A stretch of DNA of 64,000 bases from assembly GCF_004352835.1 (NCBI RefSeq), contig NZ_SJSB01000008.1, positions 124,001-188,000 on the forward strand, read 5' to 3'. The DNA comes from Marinomonas flavescens (lineage in GTDB: Bacteria > Pseudomonadota > Gammaproteobacteria > Pseudomonadales > Marinomonadaceae). Below the pieces are notes generated by a model. The model did no database searches. It had not been told where the DNA came from and was given only the letters and a program-made list of their open reading frames with translations. Positions 1 through 9,075 of the stretch are shown one piece after another. Within the stretch, counting starts at the first letter, position 1. Each line of letters opens with the position of its first letter. The position numbers were made by a program, and so were the translations under genes.

Positions 1-2110
1 CTTCAGCGAAGTATTTTGCATTGCTGTCTGGTGCTAGAGCAGGAATTTCACCAGATTTTATTTCTGCAATGCGTTTGTCAGCCAATTTAATTAAACCATG
101 AAGTGTTTGAACATGGTTTTCCATGCCTTTATCGATCATGATTTGGATGCGGCTCTTAGCAATTTCTAAAGACTCAATCAGAGTTTCATCTTGAGAAATA
201 CAAATAGACGCTTTGGCCTTCATTTCGGCTGTCCAGTCTGTAAACGTGAACGCTTGGTCAGCTAGCAAAGTACCTATGTGTACTTCGATTACGCGGCCTT
301 GGAATACGTTGTCGCCAAACTGTTTAAGCATTTGCGCTTGTGTAGAGTGAACAACATCACGGAAGTCCATGTGGTGCTTAAGTGTGCCTTTAAAGGTTAC
401 TTTAACAGACTCAGGGATAGGCATTGTTGCTTCGCCTGTCGCAAGTGCAAGACCTACTGTTCCAGAGTCAGCGCCGAAGGCAACACCTTTAGACATACGA
501 GTGTGTGAGTCACCACCGATAATGATGGCCCAGTCAGAAACAGTGATGTCATTCAATACTTTATGAATAACGTCTGTCATTGGTGGGTAAACACCTTTAG
601 GGTCACGAGCGGTGATCAAGCCAAAGTTATTCATAAACTGCATAAGTTTAGGGATGTTAGCTTGTGCTTTAGAATCCCAAACAGACGCTGTGTGACAGCC
701 TGATTGGTATGCGCCATCAACGATAGGAGAGATAACCGTTGCCGCCATAGATTCAAGTTCTTGAGATGTCATCAAGCCAGTCGTATCTTGAGAACCTACG
801 ATGTTAACTTGTACGCGAACGTCAGAACCGGCATGCAATGCTGCTTTAGATTTAACGCCAACTGCGTTTTTGTTAAAGATTTTTTCTACGGCAGTCAGGC
901 CTTGGCCCTCATGCGAAATTTCTTTAGACAATGCGTAAACAGCTTTTGGTTCAACGCCGAGTGTTTCAGCGGCAAAGTTTTGTAGTTTTTTACCAAATAC
1001 GATGGCATAAGAACTACCGGCTTTCATGAACTCAACTTTCTGAGCGTTAAATGCATCAGAAACATCAACTAGCTCTTTGTCGCCGTTGTACAGTTTTTTC
1101 TCTTTGGTGTTGATCGTTAAGATCGTACCTGTTTCCACTGAGTAGGCTTGCTCTAATACGAAGTCGCCGTTGTCATCTTTAACAGGTTTTCCATCAGCAT
1201 CGATTTTCTTAACCCAGTTTTTAAGGTCAAGACCGATACCGCCAGTAACGCCAACGGTTGTTAGGAAGATAGGCGAGATGCCATTTGTTCCAGCAACAAC
1301 AGGGGCAAAGTTTACAAAGGGTACATAAGGGCTAGCTTGTTGGCCGGCCCAAAGAGCAACGTTGTTAACCCCAGACATGCGTGATGAACCAACGCCCATA
1401 GTGCCTTTTTCAGCAATCAGCATGACTTTTTTGCCAGGGTGCTGTTTTTGTAGGGCTTGAATTTCTTTTTGCGCTTCAGGGCTGATCATACATTTGCCAT
1501 GAAGTTCGCGGTCAGCACGAGAGTGTGCTTGGTTGCCAGGAGAAAGAAGGTCAGTAGAGATGTCGCCTTCGCCTGCAATGTAAGTGACAACGTCAATTTT
1601 TTCGTCAATATCAGGAAGCTTAGTGAAAAACTCAGCTTGTGAGTAGCTCTCTAGTATTTCTTTGGAGATCTTATTACCCGCTTCATAAGCAGTTTTAAGA
1701 CGTTCCATATCCGCTTCGTATAAGAATACTTGCGTTTTTAGGACAGCAGCGGCTTGTTCAGCAATGGATAGATCATCAGATAAAGCGATGTCTAACAGTA
1801 CTTCAACAGAAGGACCGCCTTTCATGTGAGACAAAAGCTCAAAAGCAAATGTTGGCGTAATTTCAGCAACAACAGATTCGCCTAGAATAATTTCTTTTAG
1901 AAATTTAGCTTTTACAACCGCTGCGCTTGTTGTGCCAGGTAGCGTGTTATAAATAAAGAAATTAAGAGAGTCTTTGCGGTGTTCGTGATCAGCGTCTTTA
2001 ATTTGAGCAATTATCTCTGCCAATAATTCACCGCCATCAATTGGCTTTGGGTGTAAGTCTTGACCTTTTCGATCTTCAATTTCTTGTAAGTAATCTAAAT
2101 ACAGGCTCAT
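1..2110 (-). CDS. acnB: Aconitate hydratase B / 2-methylisocitrate dehydratase, C-terminus outside window
   Basis: Reading the minus strand from the ATG at 2110 gives an uninterrupted frame of 703 codons that runs off the left edge. The protein begins MSLYLDYLQEIEDRKGQDLH, as AcnB does, with the HEAT-like and swivel domains ahead of the catalytic core. GGDSHTR, the substrate-binding motif of the core, is at about residues 530-536. AcnB interconverts citrate and isocitrate in the TCA cycle and can act in the methylcitrate cycle. The iron-sulfur cysteine ligands lie further C-terminal and are not in this window. From memory, the sequence is closer to the longer AcnB subtype seen in Bacteroidetes and some marine gammaproteobacteria than to the E. 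coli enzyme. A GAGG ribosome site precedes the ATG. Confidence 0.93.
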   Translation of the reverse strand, partial: MSLYLDYLQEIEDRKGQDLHPKPIDGGELLAEIIAQIKDADHEHRKDSLNFFIYNTLPGTTSAAVVKAKFLKEIILGESVVAEITPTFAFELLSHMKGGPSVEVLLDIALSDDLSIAEQAAAVLKTQVFLYEADMERLKTAYEAGNKISKEILESYSQAEFFTKLPDIDEKIDVVTYIAGEGDISTDLLSPGNQAHSRADRELHGKCMISPEAQKEIQALQKQHPGKKVMLIAEKGTMGVGSSRMSGVNNVALWAGQQASPYVPFVNFAPVVAGTNGISPIFLTTVGVTGGIGLDLKNWVKKIDADGKPVKDDNGDFVLEQAYSVETGTILTINTKEKKLYNGDKELVDVSDAFNAQKVEFMKAGSSYAIVFGKKLQNFAAETLGVEPKAVYALSKEISHEGQGLTAVEKIFNKNAVGVKSKAALHAGSDVRVQVNIVGSQDTTGLMTSQELESMAATVISPIVDGAYQSGCHTASVWDSKAQANIPKLMQFMNNFGLITARDPKGVYPPMTDVIHKVLNDITVSDWAIIIGGDSHTRMSKGVAFGADSGTVGLALATGEATMPIPESVKVTFKGTLKHHMDFRDVVHSTQAQMLKQFGDNVFQGRVIEVHIGTLLADQAFTFTDWTAEMKAKASICISQDETLIESLEIAKSRIQIMIDKGMENHVQTLHGLIKLADKRIAEIKSGEIPALAPDSNAKYFAE

Positions 2111-2425
2111 TTAATACCTCTGAACATTAAGTCACAAAATAATGTGATGTGCTAAAAATTAGAGCTGTTATAGATCTAATTTCATAAAAAAAACATACAT
2201 GTTTGATCCGGCCATAATATAGGAAAAACAGAACTAAGGGTTGTTATGCGCCATAACAATTTTGAATAGGTGCCATTTAGCGGAATTATTCTGATTTGAG
2301 CAAAGGGAAGGAAATTTATGTAATCTGCCTTTTTGTTGGCTACATAGTATTGTGCGAATTCAACGCTCAAATCCAATATTTATGCGAAGAAAGGGGGGGG
2401 ATTTAGTCCCCCCAAGAGAAGATTT
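2111..2425. other. Intergenic region upstream of acnB
   Basis: This 315-base stretch lies upstream of acnB and downstream of the SUMF gene, both on the minus strand. It must hold the acnB promoter; TATAAC, read on the minus strand near 2167-2172, is a possible -10 but no convincing -35 accompanies it. The right end holds the G8/C6 hairpin listed separately. Short reading frames here have no ribosome site or recognisable product, so I call no gene. Confidence 0.5.
2395..2413 (-). terminator. GC-only hairpin after the SUMF gene
   Basis: Six G, a seven-base loop (ATTTAGT) and six C form a hairpin just beyond the stop codon of the minus-strand SUMF gene. Read on the minus strand it is followed by a short CCTTTCTT tract, a weak T-run. 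It probably ends the SUMF transcript. The G run extends to eight bases. Confidence 0.55.
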
Positions 2426-4168
2426 CTAATGGCTTGTATTGGAAGGAATTATGCGAACAACTCGAAACCCCCAGTTACTGGCTTTTAGATTGGGCTCTGC
2501 ACGGTAGCGAGTAGAACTTCGGCCAACTCTAGGAATGTCAAACCATGATCCGCCTCGAATAACTCGGCTTTTGCACTGATCAGAAAGCCATATTTGGTTT
2601 TTCGTTGGGGCGCCTTTGTATGAATCATGATAACAATCTTCCACCCATTCAGCGACATTGCCATGCATGTCGTATAAGCCTAGTGGGTTGCTTGCTTGGC
2701 TGCCAACAGGGGCCGTCGACACGCCATCCCATTGGCTGCCGCAGCTATCGCATACGCTGTACCCTGGTTTTACAGAGTTCCCATACCAAAATGCTGTATT
2801 TGAGTTGGCGCGTGCCGAATATTCCCACTCAATTTCTGTCGGCAACCGATATACTTGATTGGTTTGGTCAGATAGCCAAGAGGTATAGGCTTTGGCGTCG
2901 TACCAACTAACGTTTATTACCGGCCTGTTGCCTCGTCCCCAACCATTATCTGCTGGAATTTTGCGTCCAGTTGCCTTGGCAAATCGATCATATTGGTCGA
3001 AGGTGACCTCGTACTTGCTTATGTAAAAACCATGAGGAATATCGACTTCATGAACAGGTATTTCATTGTCGTCGCCCAAATGATGCTGATCGCCCATTTT
3101 AAATTTAGAAGGTGCAATTTTTTCTATTTTAGGTGCCTTACCGCCTGACTTTAGAGGTTCTTCAAGAACTTGTGGAAGAGCTTCAAAGATTTTCTTCTCG
3201 ATTTGTTTTTGCTGCTCTTGAGTTGGAACCTGTGTCAGTTGTTGTGGCGGTGGGGTGTCTTCTGGCCAGAGTGAAATGGCGGCTAAAGTGATGCCGGCAA
3301 TTAAAATACTTAATCCAGCATATAGCTTGCGGTGAGAACGAAAGTCCAATAAGCCTTTGGTTTTCTTTGTTTCCAGCTGTTCTGGCCTATAGAGGTTGGC
3401 ACGCAGTGCTCTTATAACCTCAACTAACGATTTTGGTCTATGGCGCTCTTGGCTTCTACTCCATTTTTTTAATTTCTTCCAAGTACTGTTGCTCAGATAG
3501 GGGTGAGAGCTAGGCAATCCACTTTTCATGTCTTTATCGAGAATGGATTCGCCAAGTAAGGCGGCCATTAAAATACGCATAAAAGCGAAACGATCCGAAG
3601 CCGGTGTGCGCTTTTGAACTCTACGTTGGTATTCTGGTGGAAAAAGACGGGGGTCTAATTCTTGCTCGGTGATTCTTTGCATCCAGTGATGGGCGCCTAA
3701 GCCTGTCATGACACCAATCCCATTTACCACCTGGATGGCATTAAGATCTAGATGGCCGTGAAAAAGTTCTTTTGCGTGTATTTGATCTAAAGCTTTAGCG
3801 ATCGTATCTAATAAGCCAATGACGACATTAAGTGGGGCGCCGTCTGGGTATTTACCTAAGAAGCTATAAAGGTTTTCTCCTCCGCACACAGCAGAACATG
3901 AAAATACCCATAATTTAGAATAAAAAGGTGGGTAATTGGGGGTGATCGCTTGGTGTTTAATGCCGACGTATTTTCGTGAGTTTTGTAAAAAGTCTTCTAC
4001 CTTTCCTTTGCTTGGCTCGTAAAAACGGATAACAAAAGATCTTCCTCCATGATCTGCCACCCAAGCCGTGTTATTCATACTGGCTCGGTAATTTAGTATA
4101 TAAGGGTCTAGCTCGACGCCAACATGTTGGCCAATTTTCAATTTATTTATGTCGTAGAATTCATTCAT
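2426..4168 (-). CDS. Pseudokinase-transmembrane-SUMF (FGE-sulfatase fold) protein
   Basis: The 580-residue protein has three parts. Residues about 40-260 resemble a protein kinase with a ruined active site: HGHLDLNAIQV (135-145) stands where HRDLKPxNI is expected, and GLG near 156 replaces DFG. A single membrane helix lies at about 282-300, followed by a Pro/Gln/Lys-rich linker. Residues about 350-575 are a SUMF/formylglycine-generating-enzyme fold, with MHGNVAEWVED and RVIRGGSWFD. The two cysteines that oxidise sulfatase cysteine in true FGEs are absent from the RGGSW...GFRVV segment, so sulfatase maturation is unlikely. The topology suggests a cytoplasmic pseudokinase and a periplasmic SUMF domain. 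An in-frame TTG at 4186 is an alternative start; neither start has a good ribosome site. Its function is unknown. Confidence 0.82.
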   Translation of the reverse strand: MNEFYDINKLKIGQHVGVELDPYILNYRASMNNTAWVADHGGRSFVIRFYEPSKGKVEDFLQNSRKYVGIKHQAITPNYPPFYSKLWVFSCSAVCGGENLYSFLGKYPDGAPLNVVIGLLDTIAKALDQIHAKELFHGHLDLNAIQVVNGIGVMTGLGAHHWMQRITEQELDPRLFPPEYQRRVQKRTPASDRFAFMRILMAALLGESILDKDMKSGLPSSHPYLSNSTWKKLKKWSRSQERHRPKSLVEVIRALRANLYRPEQLETKKTKGLLDFRSHRKLYAGLSILIAGITLAAISLWPEDTPPPQQLTQVPTQEQQKQIEKKIFEALPQVLEEPLKSGGKAPKIEKIAPSKFKMGDQHHLGDDNEIPVHEVDIPHGFYISKYEVTFDQYDRFAKATGRKIPADNGWGRGNRPVINVSWYDAKAYTSWLSDQTNQVYRLPTEIEWEYSARANSNTAFWYGNSVKPGYSVCDSCGSQWDGVSTAPVGSQASNPLGLYDMHGNVAEWVEDCYHDSYKGAPTKNQIWLSDQCKSRVIRGGSWFDIPRVGRSSTRYRAEPNLKASNWGFRVVRIIPSNTSH

Positions 4169-4256
4169 TACGAATTTGATATCCAAATCAAGACGTTGCT
4201 GCCTAAGTGACTAATAGAGAGTATAATCACGTTTTTTTAGATGAAAAGGTAGAGTA

Positions 4257-4871
4257 ATGTTATCAGCGTATCCAGAGCTTGTTGATTTTCTTCCCTGTCG
4301 CTCCCCTGAAGCATGGGTGAATTGGGCGATTGAGAACCAAACCTTGCTTTTAAATGACCATGCTCATTGCGAGAAAAAAGCGGCATCAACAGCGATGAGT
4401 TTGATGTATCGTTATGTGGATCGTGATAATTTGCTTCATAAAATGTCTCGTTTGGCGCGTGAAGAGCTGCTTCACTTTGAGCAAGTTCATAAAATTATGC
4501 GCAAGCGTGGCATCGAGTATGATCATTTATCAGCGTCTCGTTATGCCGATGGCTTGCGTAAATACATTCGTACTCATGAGCCTGCTCGCCTTGTCGACAC
4601 CATGATTGTGGGTGCTTTTGTTGAAGCGCGTTCTTGTGAGCGTTTTGCTGCTCTTGCTCCGCATTTGGATGAGGAGTTGTCTAAGTTTTATATTTCTCTA
4701 TTAAAATCTGAAGCGCGTCATTTTGAAGATTATTTAGCGTTGGCTGAAGAATACGCCGGCGAGCCGATTGATGAGCGTATCGAGTTTTTTAGAGAGCATG
4801 AGCATAAACTGATTACTGAGCCTGATAAAGAGCTTCGTATGCACAGTGGACCGCCATCTTTGTCTATTTAA
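4257..4871 (+). CDS. miaE: tRNA-(ms2io6A37)-hydroxylase
   Basis: MiaE hydroxylates the isopentenyl group of 2-methylthio-N6-isopentenyl-adenosine at tRNA position 37, using oxygen and a non-haem di-iron centre. The 204-residue protein carries the ferritin-like ligand pattern: HAHCEKKAA in the first helix pair, EELLHFEQVH (EExxH) in the second, then EARSCERF and SEARHFEDY. The length is typical of the family. It diverges from the SUMF gene across a short spacer (4169-4256) and is followed by a separate small gene with its own ribosome site. Confidence 0.93.
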   Translation: MLSAYPELVDFLPCRSPEAWVNWAIENQTLLLNDHAHCEKKAASTAMSLMYRYVDRDNLLHKMSRLAREELLHFEQVHKIMRKRGIEYDHLSASRYADGLRKYIRTHEPARLVDTMIVGAFVEARSCERFAALAPHLDEELSKFYISLLKSEARHFEDYLALAEEYAGEPIDERIEFFREHEHKLITEPDKELRMHSGPPSLSI

Positions 4872-4975
4872 GTTTTTTTGCATGAAATAATGTAAATACC
4901 TTGTATTCCAATGAGGTAACTTTCTTATTAGCTGCTAGTATGATTATTATCAACTCAATAATGGAGGGGGTCATA

Positions 4976-5287
4976 ATGGGTACGAAAACAAGTGATCAGT
5001 TACCAGATGTTACTTATTGGCTAGTGTTACAACTTGCCAATAACGAACAGGTCATCGATCTTAATAGTGCTTATAAAGGATCGACTGAATTGGATGTGCT
5101 CTACCAAATATTAACCAGTAAGGCGACACTGTATTGGTGGAAAAATTACAATATTGAGTTGAGTCTTGTAACGGTAAATAATGCATTTTTTCGTGCGATT
5201 GCCATTCTGCATGATCGCAATATAGAATTTGATCGGACTCGAAAAGGTGCTGCAACAGAGTGGGTAAAAGAATTATTGCATCTTTAA
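4976..5287 (+). CDS. Small conserved-looking hypothetical protein
   Basis: The ATG at 4976 is chosen because a strong GGAGGGGG ribosome site sits just upstream. An in-frame codon at 4901 would add 25 residues but has no such site. The product is 103 residues, soluble, with a Trp/Tyr-rich centre (TLYWWKNYNIEL) and no signal peptide, membrane helix or cysteine motif. I do not recognise the family. It lies downstream of miaE on the same strand, about 100 bases away, and a clear terminator follows it, so it may be a single-gene unit. Its function is unknown. Confidence 0.7.
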   Translation: MGTKTSDQLPDVTYWLVLQLANNEQVIDLNSAYKGSTELDVLYQILTSKATLYWWKNYNIELSLVTVNNAFFRAIAILHDRNIEFDRTRKGAATEWVKELLHL

Positions 5288-5311
5288 TGTTTATATCAGG
5301 AAGCAGAGTTT

Positions 5312-5350
5312 AAAAAGCCGTTACGCGGATTCGTCGTAATGGCTTTTTTT
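5312..5350. terminator. Bidirectional terminator between small gene and lpxH
   Basis: AAAAAGCCGTTACG and CGTCGTAATGGCTTTTTTT form an imperfect hairpin flanked by an A-tract on the left and a T-tract on the right. It can terminate both the plus-strand small gene and the minus-strand lpxH operon, which converge here. Confidence 0.85.
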
Positions 5351-5366
5351 TGCGAACAATGGGTGC

Positions 5367-6149
5367 TTAGTCGAGTGCTAGTGTGTGGACTTCTTTTAGT
5401 CCATTGAGGCCTTTTTCAATAAAACTCGAGACTTCGCTTTTTGCTTGGTAAAGTCGTTTATCATCTAAGGTCGCTAGCCAAATGTATTTATCCCAATCGC
5501 CCAGCACGCAGCGCGTGTAATTCTCATTGGAATGAAATGCCGGTCTGTGTGTGTGACCATGAATGACGACATCAGCATGGTTGTGTTTCAGAGAGTTTTG
5601 GACGCTACTTTCCGTAACATCCATTATTTCTTCAGACTTTTCCGCTGACATGCTTTTGCTGTCGTTACGCAGTTGCGCTGCCAAGGCCATTCTTTTTTCA
5701 AGCGGCATTGATAATATTTGCTGTTGCCATTCTGGTGTTCTAACCATGGTACGAAACTTTTGATACTCAAGATCTTCCTGACAATATTCGTCGCCATGAG
5801 TGAGTAAAATTGGGTGTGTTTTGGTGTTTATAAGAGTTTGCTCTTGCAGAAGCGTTGCCCCAACTCGTGCGCACCAAGTATCACCTATTAGAAAGTCTCG
5901 ATTGCCATGAATGAAAAATAAACCAATACCAGAATCAGACAAGTGTCGAAGGCTTGCTTCGATTTGAATGTTCCATTCCGGTTGATAGTCGTCACCAATC
6001 CAGGCTTCATAGAAATCGCCAATGATATAAAGCTTAGCATCGCCGGTAGGGTGTTTTTCGCTAAGTTCGCCCATCATTTGAACAAACGCCCGGATCAAGT
6101 CCGGGCGTTTGTCACTAAGATGCAAATCTGAGATTAAATAACGAATCAT
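5367..6149 (-). CDS. lpxH: UDP-2,3-diacylglucosamine diphosphatase
   Basis: LpxH cleaves UDP-2,3-diacylglucosamine to lipid X and UMP, the fourth step of lipid A synthesis, at the cytoplasmic face of the inner membrane. The 260-residue protein has the calcineurin-like metallophosphatase blocks in order: ISDLHLS near the N-terminus, GDFYEAWIGDD, GNRDFL, LTHGDEYC and HGHTHRP. It is the last gene of a minus-strand run. Its ATG overlaps the ppiB stop codon by one base (TAATG), so the two genes are translationally coupled. The ppiB-lpxH pairing is known in several gammaproteobacteria. The C-terminus is slightly longer than in E. coli. Confidence 0.95.
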   Translation of the reverse strand: MIRYLISDLHLSDKRPDLIRAFVQMMGELSEKHPTGDAKLYIIGDFYEAWIGDDYQPEWNIQIEASLRHLSDSGIGLFFIHGNRDFLIGDTWCARVGATLLQEQTLINTKTHPILLTHGDEYCQEDLEYQKFRTMVRTPEWQQQILSMPLEKRMALAAQLRNDSKSMSAEKSEEIMDVTESSVQNSLKHNHADVVIHGHTHRPAFHSNENYTRCVLGDWDKYIWLATLDDKRLYQAKSEVSSFIEKGLNGLKEVHTLALD

Positions 6150-6652
6150 TAGTCTTCGTTTTTAACTAATTCAGCGCTTTCAATAATAACATCGTCAGCA
6201 GGAACGTCTTGATGACCTGCTTTTGTTGTTGTTTTCACTTCTTTGATTTTGTTAACAATGTCCATACCGGCTGTTACTTTACCGAATACCGCGTAGCCCC
6301 AGCCATCAGACGTTTTGCTGCGATGGTTTAGGAAAGCGTTGTCTGCAATGTTGATAAAGAATTGTGCGGATGCAGAGTGAGGGTCCATAGTGCGAGCCAT
6401 CGCCAATGTGCCGATTTCGTTTTTCAGGCCGTTGTCTGCTTCGTTTTCAATTTGCGCGCGTGTTTCTTTTTGGGTCATACCAGGCTCAAAACCGCCGCCT
6501 TGTACCATGAAACCGTTAATAACGCGGTGAAAGATAACGCCATCATAAAAACCAGAAGTGACATAGTCTTCAAAGTTTTTTGCTGTTTTAGGGGCTTTTT
6601 CGTAGTCAAGTTCAACGTGAATGTCGCCGTGGTTTGTGTGTAAAATGATCAT
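6149..6652 (-). CDS. ppiB: Peptidyl-prolyl cis-trans isomerase B (cyclophilin)
   Basis: This cytoplasmic cyclophilin speeds proline isomerisation during protein folding. The ATG at 6652 is chosen because an AAGGG ribosome site lies eight to nine bases upstream and it gives the usual N-terminus [15 protein letters not shown]. The 167-residue protein has the cyclophilin signature [13 protein letters not shown] and the later SASAQFFIN block. There is no signal peptide, which points to the PpiB rather than the PpiA type. It sits 48 bases downstream of queE and overlaps lpxH by one base. Confidence 0.94.
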   Translation of the reverse strand: MIILHTNHGDIHVELDYEKAPKTAKNFEDYVTSGFYDGVIFHRVINGFMVQGGGFEPGMTQKETRAQIENEADNGLKNEIGTLAMARTMDPHSASAQFFINIADNAFLNHRSKTSDGWGYAVFGKVTAGMDIVNKIKEVKTTTKAGHQDVPADDVIIESAELVKNED

Positions 6653-6700
6653 TTTATATACCCTTAATGTTAGTAATATCAAAAAATGGCGTTATGGCGC

Positions 6701-7351
6701 CTAGTCAATGTTGAGCATTTTATGTGTTTGTAAGCTAAGACGCCACTGTGGATGTGATAAACAAAAATTTAGAGTGGCTTCTTGAGTATTAATAAGGGGT
6801 ATTTGCCCTGAAGATAGATAGCTTTGATCCATAGGTTGTAAGTAAAAATGATCAAAATTTAATGTTTCAAATAATTCGGGTGGAAGGTGGTCTTGTGGGA
6901 AAACCAATTTCAATTCGTTACCTTGAGTGACTGTGAGTGGTTTGGTTGTTTTTGGACTGACGCAAATCCAATCGATACCGTGGGGCAGAGCTAGGGTGCC
7001 ATTGGTTTCTATGGCGATGGTGTAACCATGAGCTTTCATTTCTGCTATTAATTCATCATCGAGTTGTAGGGCGGGTTCGCCGCCAGTGAAAACCACATAT
7101 TTGTGTCCGTGTCCCGCAGGCCAGAGCGCATCGATATGACCTCTTAACGTCTGTGCTGTCTTGAATTTACCGCCATGTTGTCCATCTGTGCCTATAAAGT
7201 CCGTGTCACAAAATTGGCAATCGGATTTTGCACGGGTTTCTTCTTGGCCTGACCATAAATTACAGCCAGTAAAGCGGCAGAATAATGCAGGGCGGCCAGC
7301 GTGAGCGCCTTCTCCTTGTAAAGAGTAGAAAGCTTCTTTGATTGAATACAT
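6701..7351 (-). CDS. queE: 7-carboxy-7-deazaguanine synthase (radical SAM)
   Basis: QueE converts 6-carboxy-tetrahydropterin to 7-carboxy-7-deazaguanine in the queuosine/preQ0 pathway. The 216-residue protein begins with EAFYSLQGEGAHAGRPA and carries the cluster cysteines as CRFTGCNLW then CQFCDTDF. The long insertion between the first and second of the three cluster cysteines is typical of one QueE subgroup. FTGGEPALQ is the SAM-binding GGEP motif. It lies downstream of queC on the same strand, 140 bases away, and upstream of ppiB. QueF, which acts two steps later, is encoded far away at 36.3 kb. Confidence 0.94.
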   Translation of the reverse strand: MYSIKEAFYSLQGEGAHAGRPALFCRFTGCNLWSGQEETRAKSDCQFCDTDFIGTDGQHGGKFKTAQTLRGHIDALWPAGHGHKYVVFTGGEPALQLDDELIAEMKAHGYTIAIETNGTLALPHGIDWICVSPKTTKPLTVTQGNELKLVFPQDHLPPELFETLNFDHFYLQPMDQSYLSSGQIPLINTQEATLNFCLSHPQWRLSLQTHKMLNID

Positions 7352-7491
7352 GTGTTGTGCCTTTTACATCTCGAAAAACAGTTCGAGGTAAGGTGGTCGC
7401 TTTAGTTGTTCATTGGGAATCTGTGGAACAGAAGCCAATCAAGACTAAATTGAATGAGTGCTTATCTTGGGTATGTCTATGCTGTACATGT

Positions 7492-8151
7492 CTATGCTTC
7501 GTATGACAATGGATCGATTTTTCCCTGCTCAGCAAAGGCTTCTAGTCTTTCGTTACAAGCGCCGCATTTTCCGCATGATTTTTCGCGACCGTTGTAGCAA
7601 GTCCAGGTATTGGCGTAATCCAAATTCATGGCTAAGCCAGCTTGTAATATTTCACCTTTAGACGCGTGTAAGAAAGGTGTGATTATCTCGACTGATTGAT
7701 AATTGGCAATTTTAGCGACGGCGTTCATCGCTTCGACAAATTCAGGGCGACAATCTGGGTAAATATGGTGGTCGCCAGAATGTGCGCCGTAATATACCTT
7801 GCCTGACTCTAAAGACACTGCGTAAGCAATCGCCATGGAAAGCAGTACCATGTTGCGATTGGGTACCACGGTGGATTTCATACTCTCATTTTCGTAATGG
7901 CCTTCTGGTATATCGACATCACTGGTAAGTGACGAGCCTGCCATTAGGCTGTTTATCGCGGTAATATCGACAACTTTATGTGGGATGTTCAAGTTGTTGC
8001 AGACTTCTGCGGCAACAAGGAGCTCTTTGCTGTGCTTTTGTCCGTAATTAAAAGACAACGCGTATACGTCCAGACCTTGTTGGATTGCAGTGTGCAATAC
8101 GGTAAATGAGTCCATTCCTCCGGAATACACCACTACGGCTTTTTCTGACAT
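7492..8151 (-). CDS. queC: 7-cyano-7-deazaguanine synthase
   Basis: QueC uses ATP and ammonia to turn 7-carboxy-7-deazaguanine into preQ0. The 219-residue protein has the PP-loop ATP pyrophosphatase motif SGGMDSF near residue 10 and a C-terminal zinc site made by [25 protein letters not shown] lies at good spacing before the ATG. It is the first gene of the minus-strand queC-queE-ppiB-lpxH run and diverges from azlC. No preQ1 riboswitch fold was evident by eye in 8152-8337. Confidence 0.95.
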   Translation of the reverse strand: MSEKAVVVYSGGMDSFTVLHTAIQQGLDVYALSFNYGQKHSKELLVAAEVCNNLNIPHKVVDITAINSLMAGSSLTSDVDIPEGHYENESMKSTVVPNRNMVLLSMAIAYAVSLESGKVYYGAHSGDHHIYPDCRPEFVEAMNAVAKIANYQSVEIITPFLHASKGEILQAGLAMNLDYANTWTCYNGREKSCGKCGACNERLEAFAEQGKIDPLSYEA

Positions 8152-8337
8152 TTTACTCTCCTTAAATAATAGCTTCGATTTGAAGGGAGCAAATTGTAGC
8201 AGATATAAATGAAAGGCTAACCAGAATGAGACGCATTGATTTTATATGTAAAAATCGATAATTTAGGCCGCCCAGTTATTATCATTGTTCAAAATGGCTT
8301 ACTCATTTTTTAGGTAGGTAAAGCTAAAAGGAAGTTT

Positions 8338-9075
8338 ATGAGTACATTTAAGGAAATGCGTCGTGGTGCTGTTGTGTCGGTTCCTATGATTGTCGGTGGT
8401 ATTCCATTTGGGTTGTTGTTTGGTTCCTTGGCGTCTAGCTATGGTTTGAGCCCTTGGTTTGCGATTGCTATGTCTTCTATTGTTTTTGCTGGGTCGGCGC
8501 AGTTTGTGGCAATTGGGCTGATTTCTATTCATGCGCCTTTATGGGTCATTGTGTCGACTACCTTTATTGTCAATTTAAGGCACCTTTTGTATGCCGCAGA
8601 TATGGTGAAATACGTAAAACACTTGCCGATGAAATTGCGCATTATTATGGGCTTTGGCCTGATAGATGAAACCTATGCAGCGGTTCGTCCGCTTTATGGT
8701 ATGGGTGTCGTTGATGAGAAAACTGGGCACAAAGCGTATTTGGGGTCGTTTTTATCCTTTTACGTTATGTGGAATATCACCACTGTACTGGGGGTTGTTT
8801 CGGGTGAGTTGATCCCTGGAATGAGTGATTGGGGGCTTGAATTTGCCATGGTCGCGACGTTTATCAGTATCATTACGCCGTATTTAAAAACGATGCCATT
8901 TTGGTTTGCTATGATAAGCGCGGGTGTGGCGTCTGTTGTTTTAGTGGATTTGCCTAATAATCTCGGCTTGTTAGTGTCGGCCGTGATTGCAGTGTCTGTT
9001 GGTTATTTCAGCGATGCAGCGCTCAATAAAAACAAGCCTCCCATGGCGGAATCATCAGTAGGAGGTCAGTCATGA
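8338..9075 (+). CDS. azlC: AzlC-family branched-chain amino-acid exporter, large subunit
   Basis: AzlC and AzlD together form an inner-membrane exporter for branched-chain amino acids or related compounds (YgaZ/YgaH in E. coli). The 245-residue protein is very hydrophobic, with several membrane helices, and has the family pattern VPMIVGGIPFGLLFGSLA at the N-terminus and SAQFVAIGL further on. AAAAGGAAG precedes the ATG. The gene overlaps azlD by four bases (ATGA), so both subunits are probably co-translated. The true substrate cannot be read from the sequence. Confidence 0.9.
   Translation: MSTFKEMRRGAVVSVPMIVGGIPFGLLFGSLASSYGLSPWFAIAMSSIVFAGSAQFVAIGLISIHAPLWVIVSTTFIVNLRHLLYAADMVKYVKHLPMKLRIIMGFGLIDETYAAVRPLYGMGVVDEKTGHKAYLGSFLSFYVMWNITTVLGVVSGELIPGMSDWGLEFAMVATFISIITPYLKTMPFWFAMISAGVASVVLVDLPNNLGLLVSAVIAVSVGYFSDAALNKNKPPMAESSVGGQS

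Noticed and set aside
2132..2147. TCACA-N6-TGTGA before acnB resembling a CRP site
   Set aside because: The half-sites are in the wrong order; a CRP site is TGTGA-N6-TCACA.
2393..2400. Run of eight G as a phase-variation tract
   Set aside because: It lies outside coding sequence and is part of a terminator-like hairpin.
8152..8337. Possible preQ1 riboswitch before queC
   Set aside because: No compact H-type pseudoknot with the expected A-rich tail was seen by eye.
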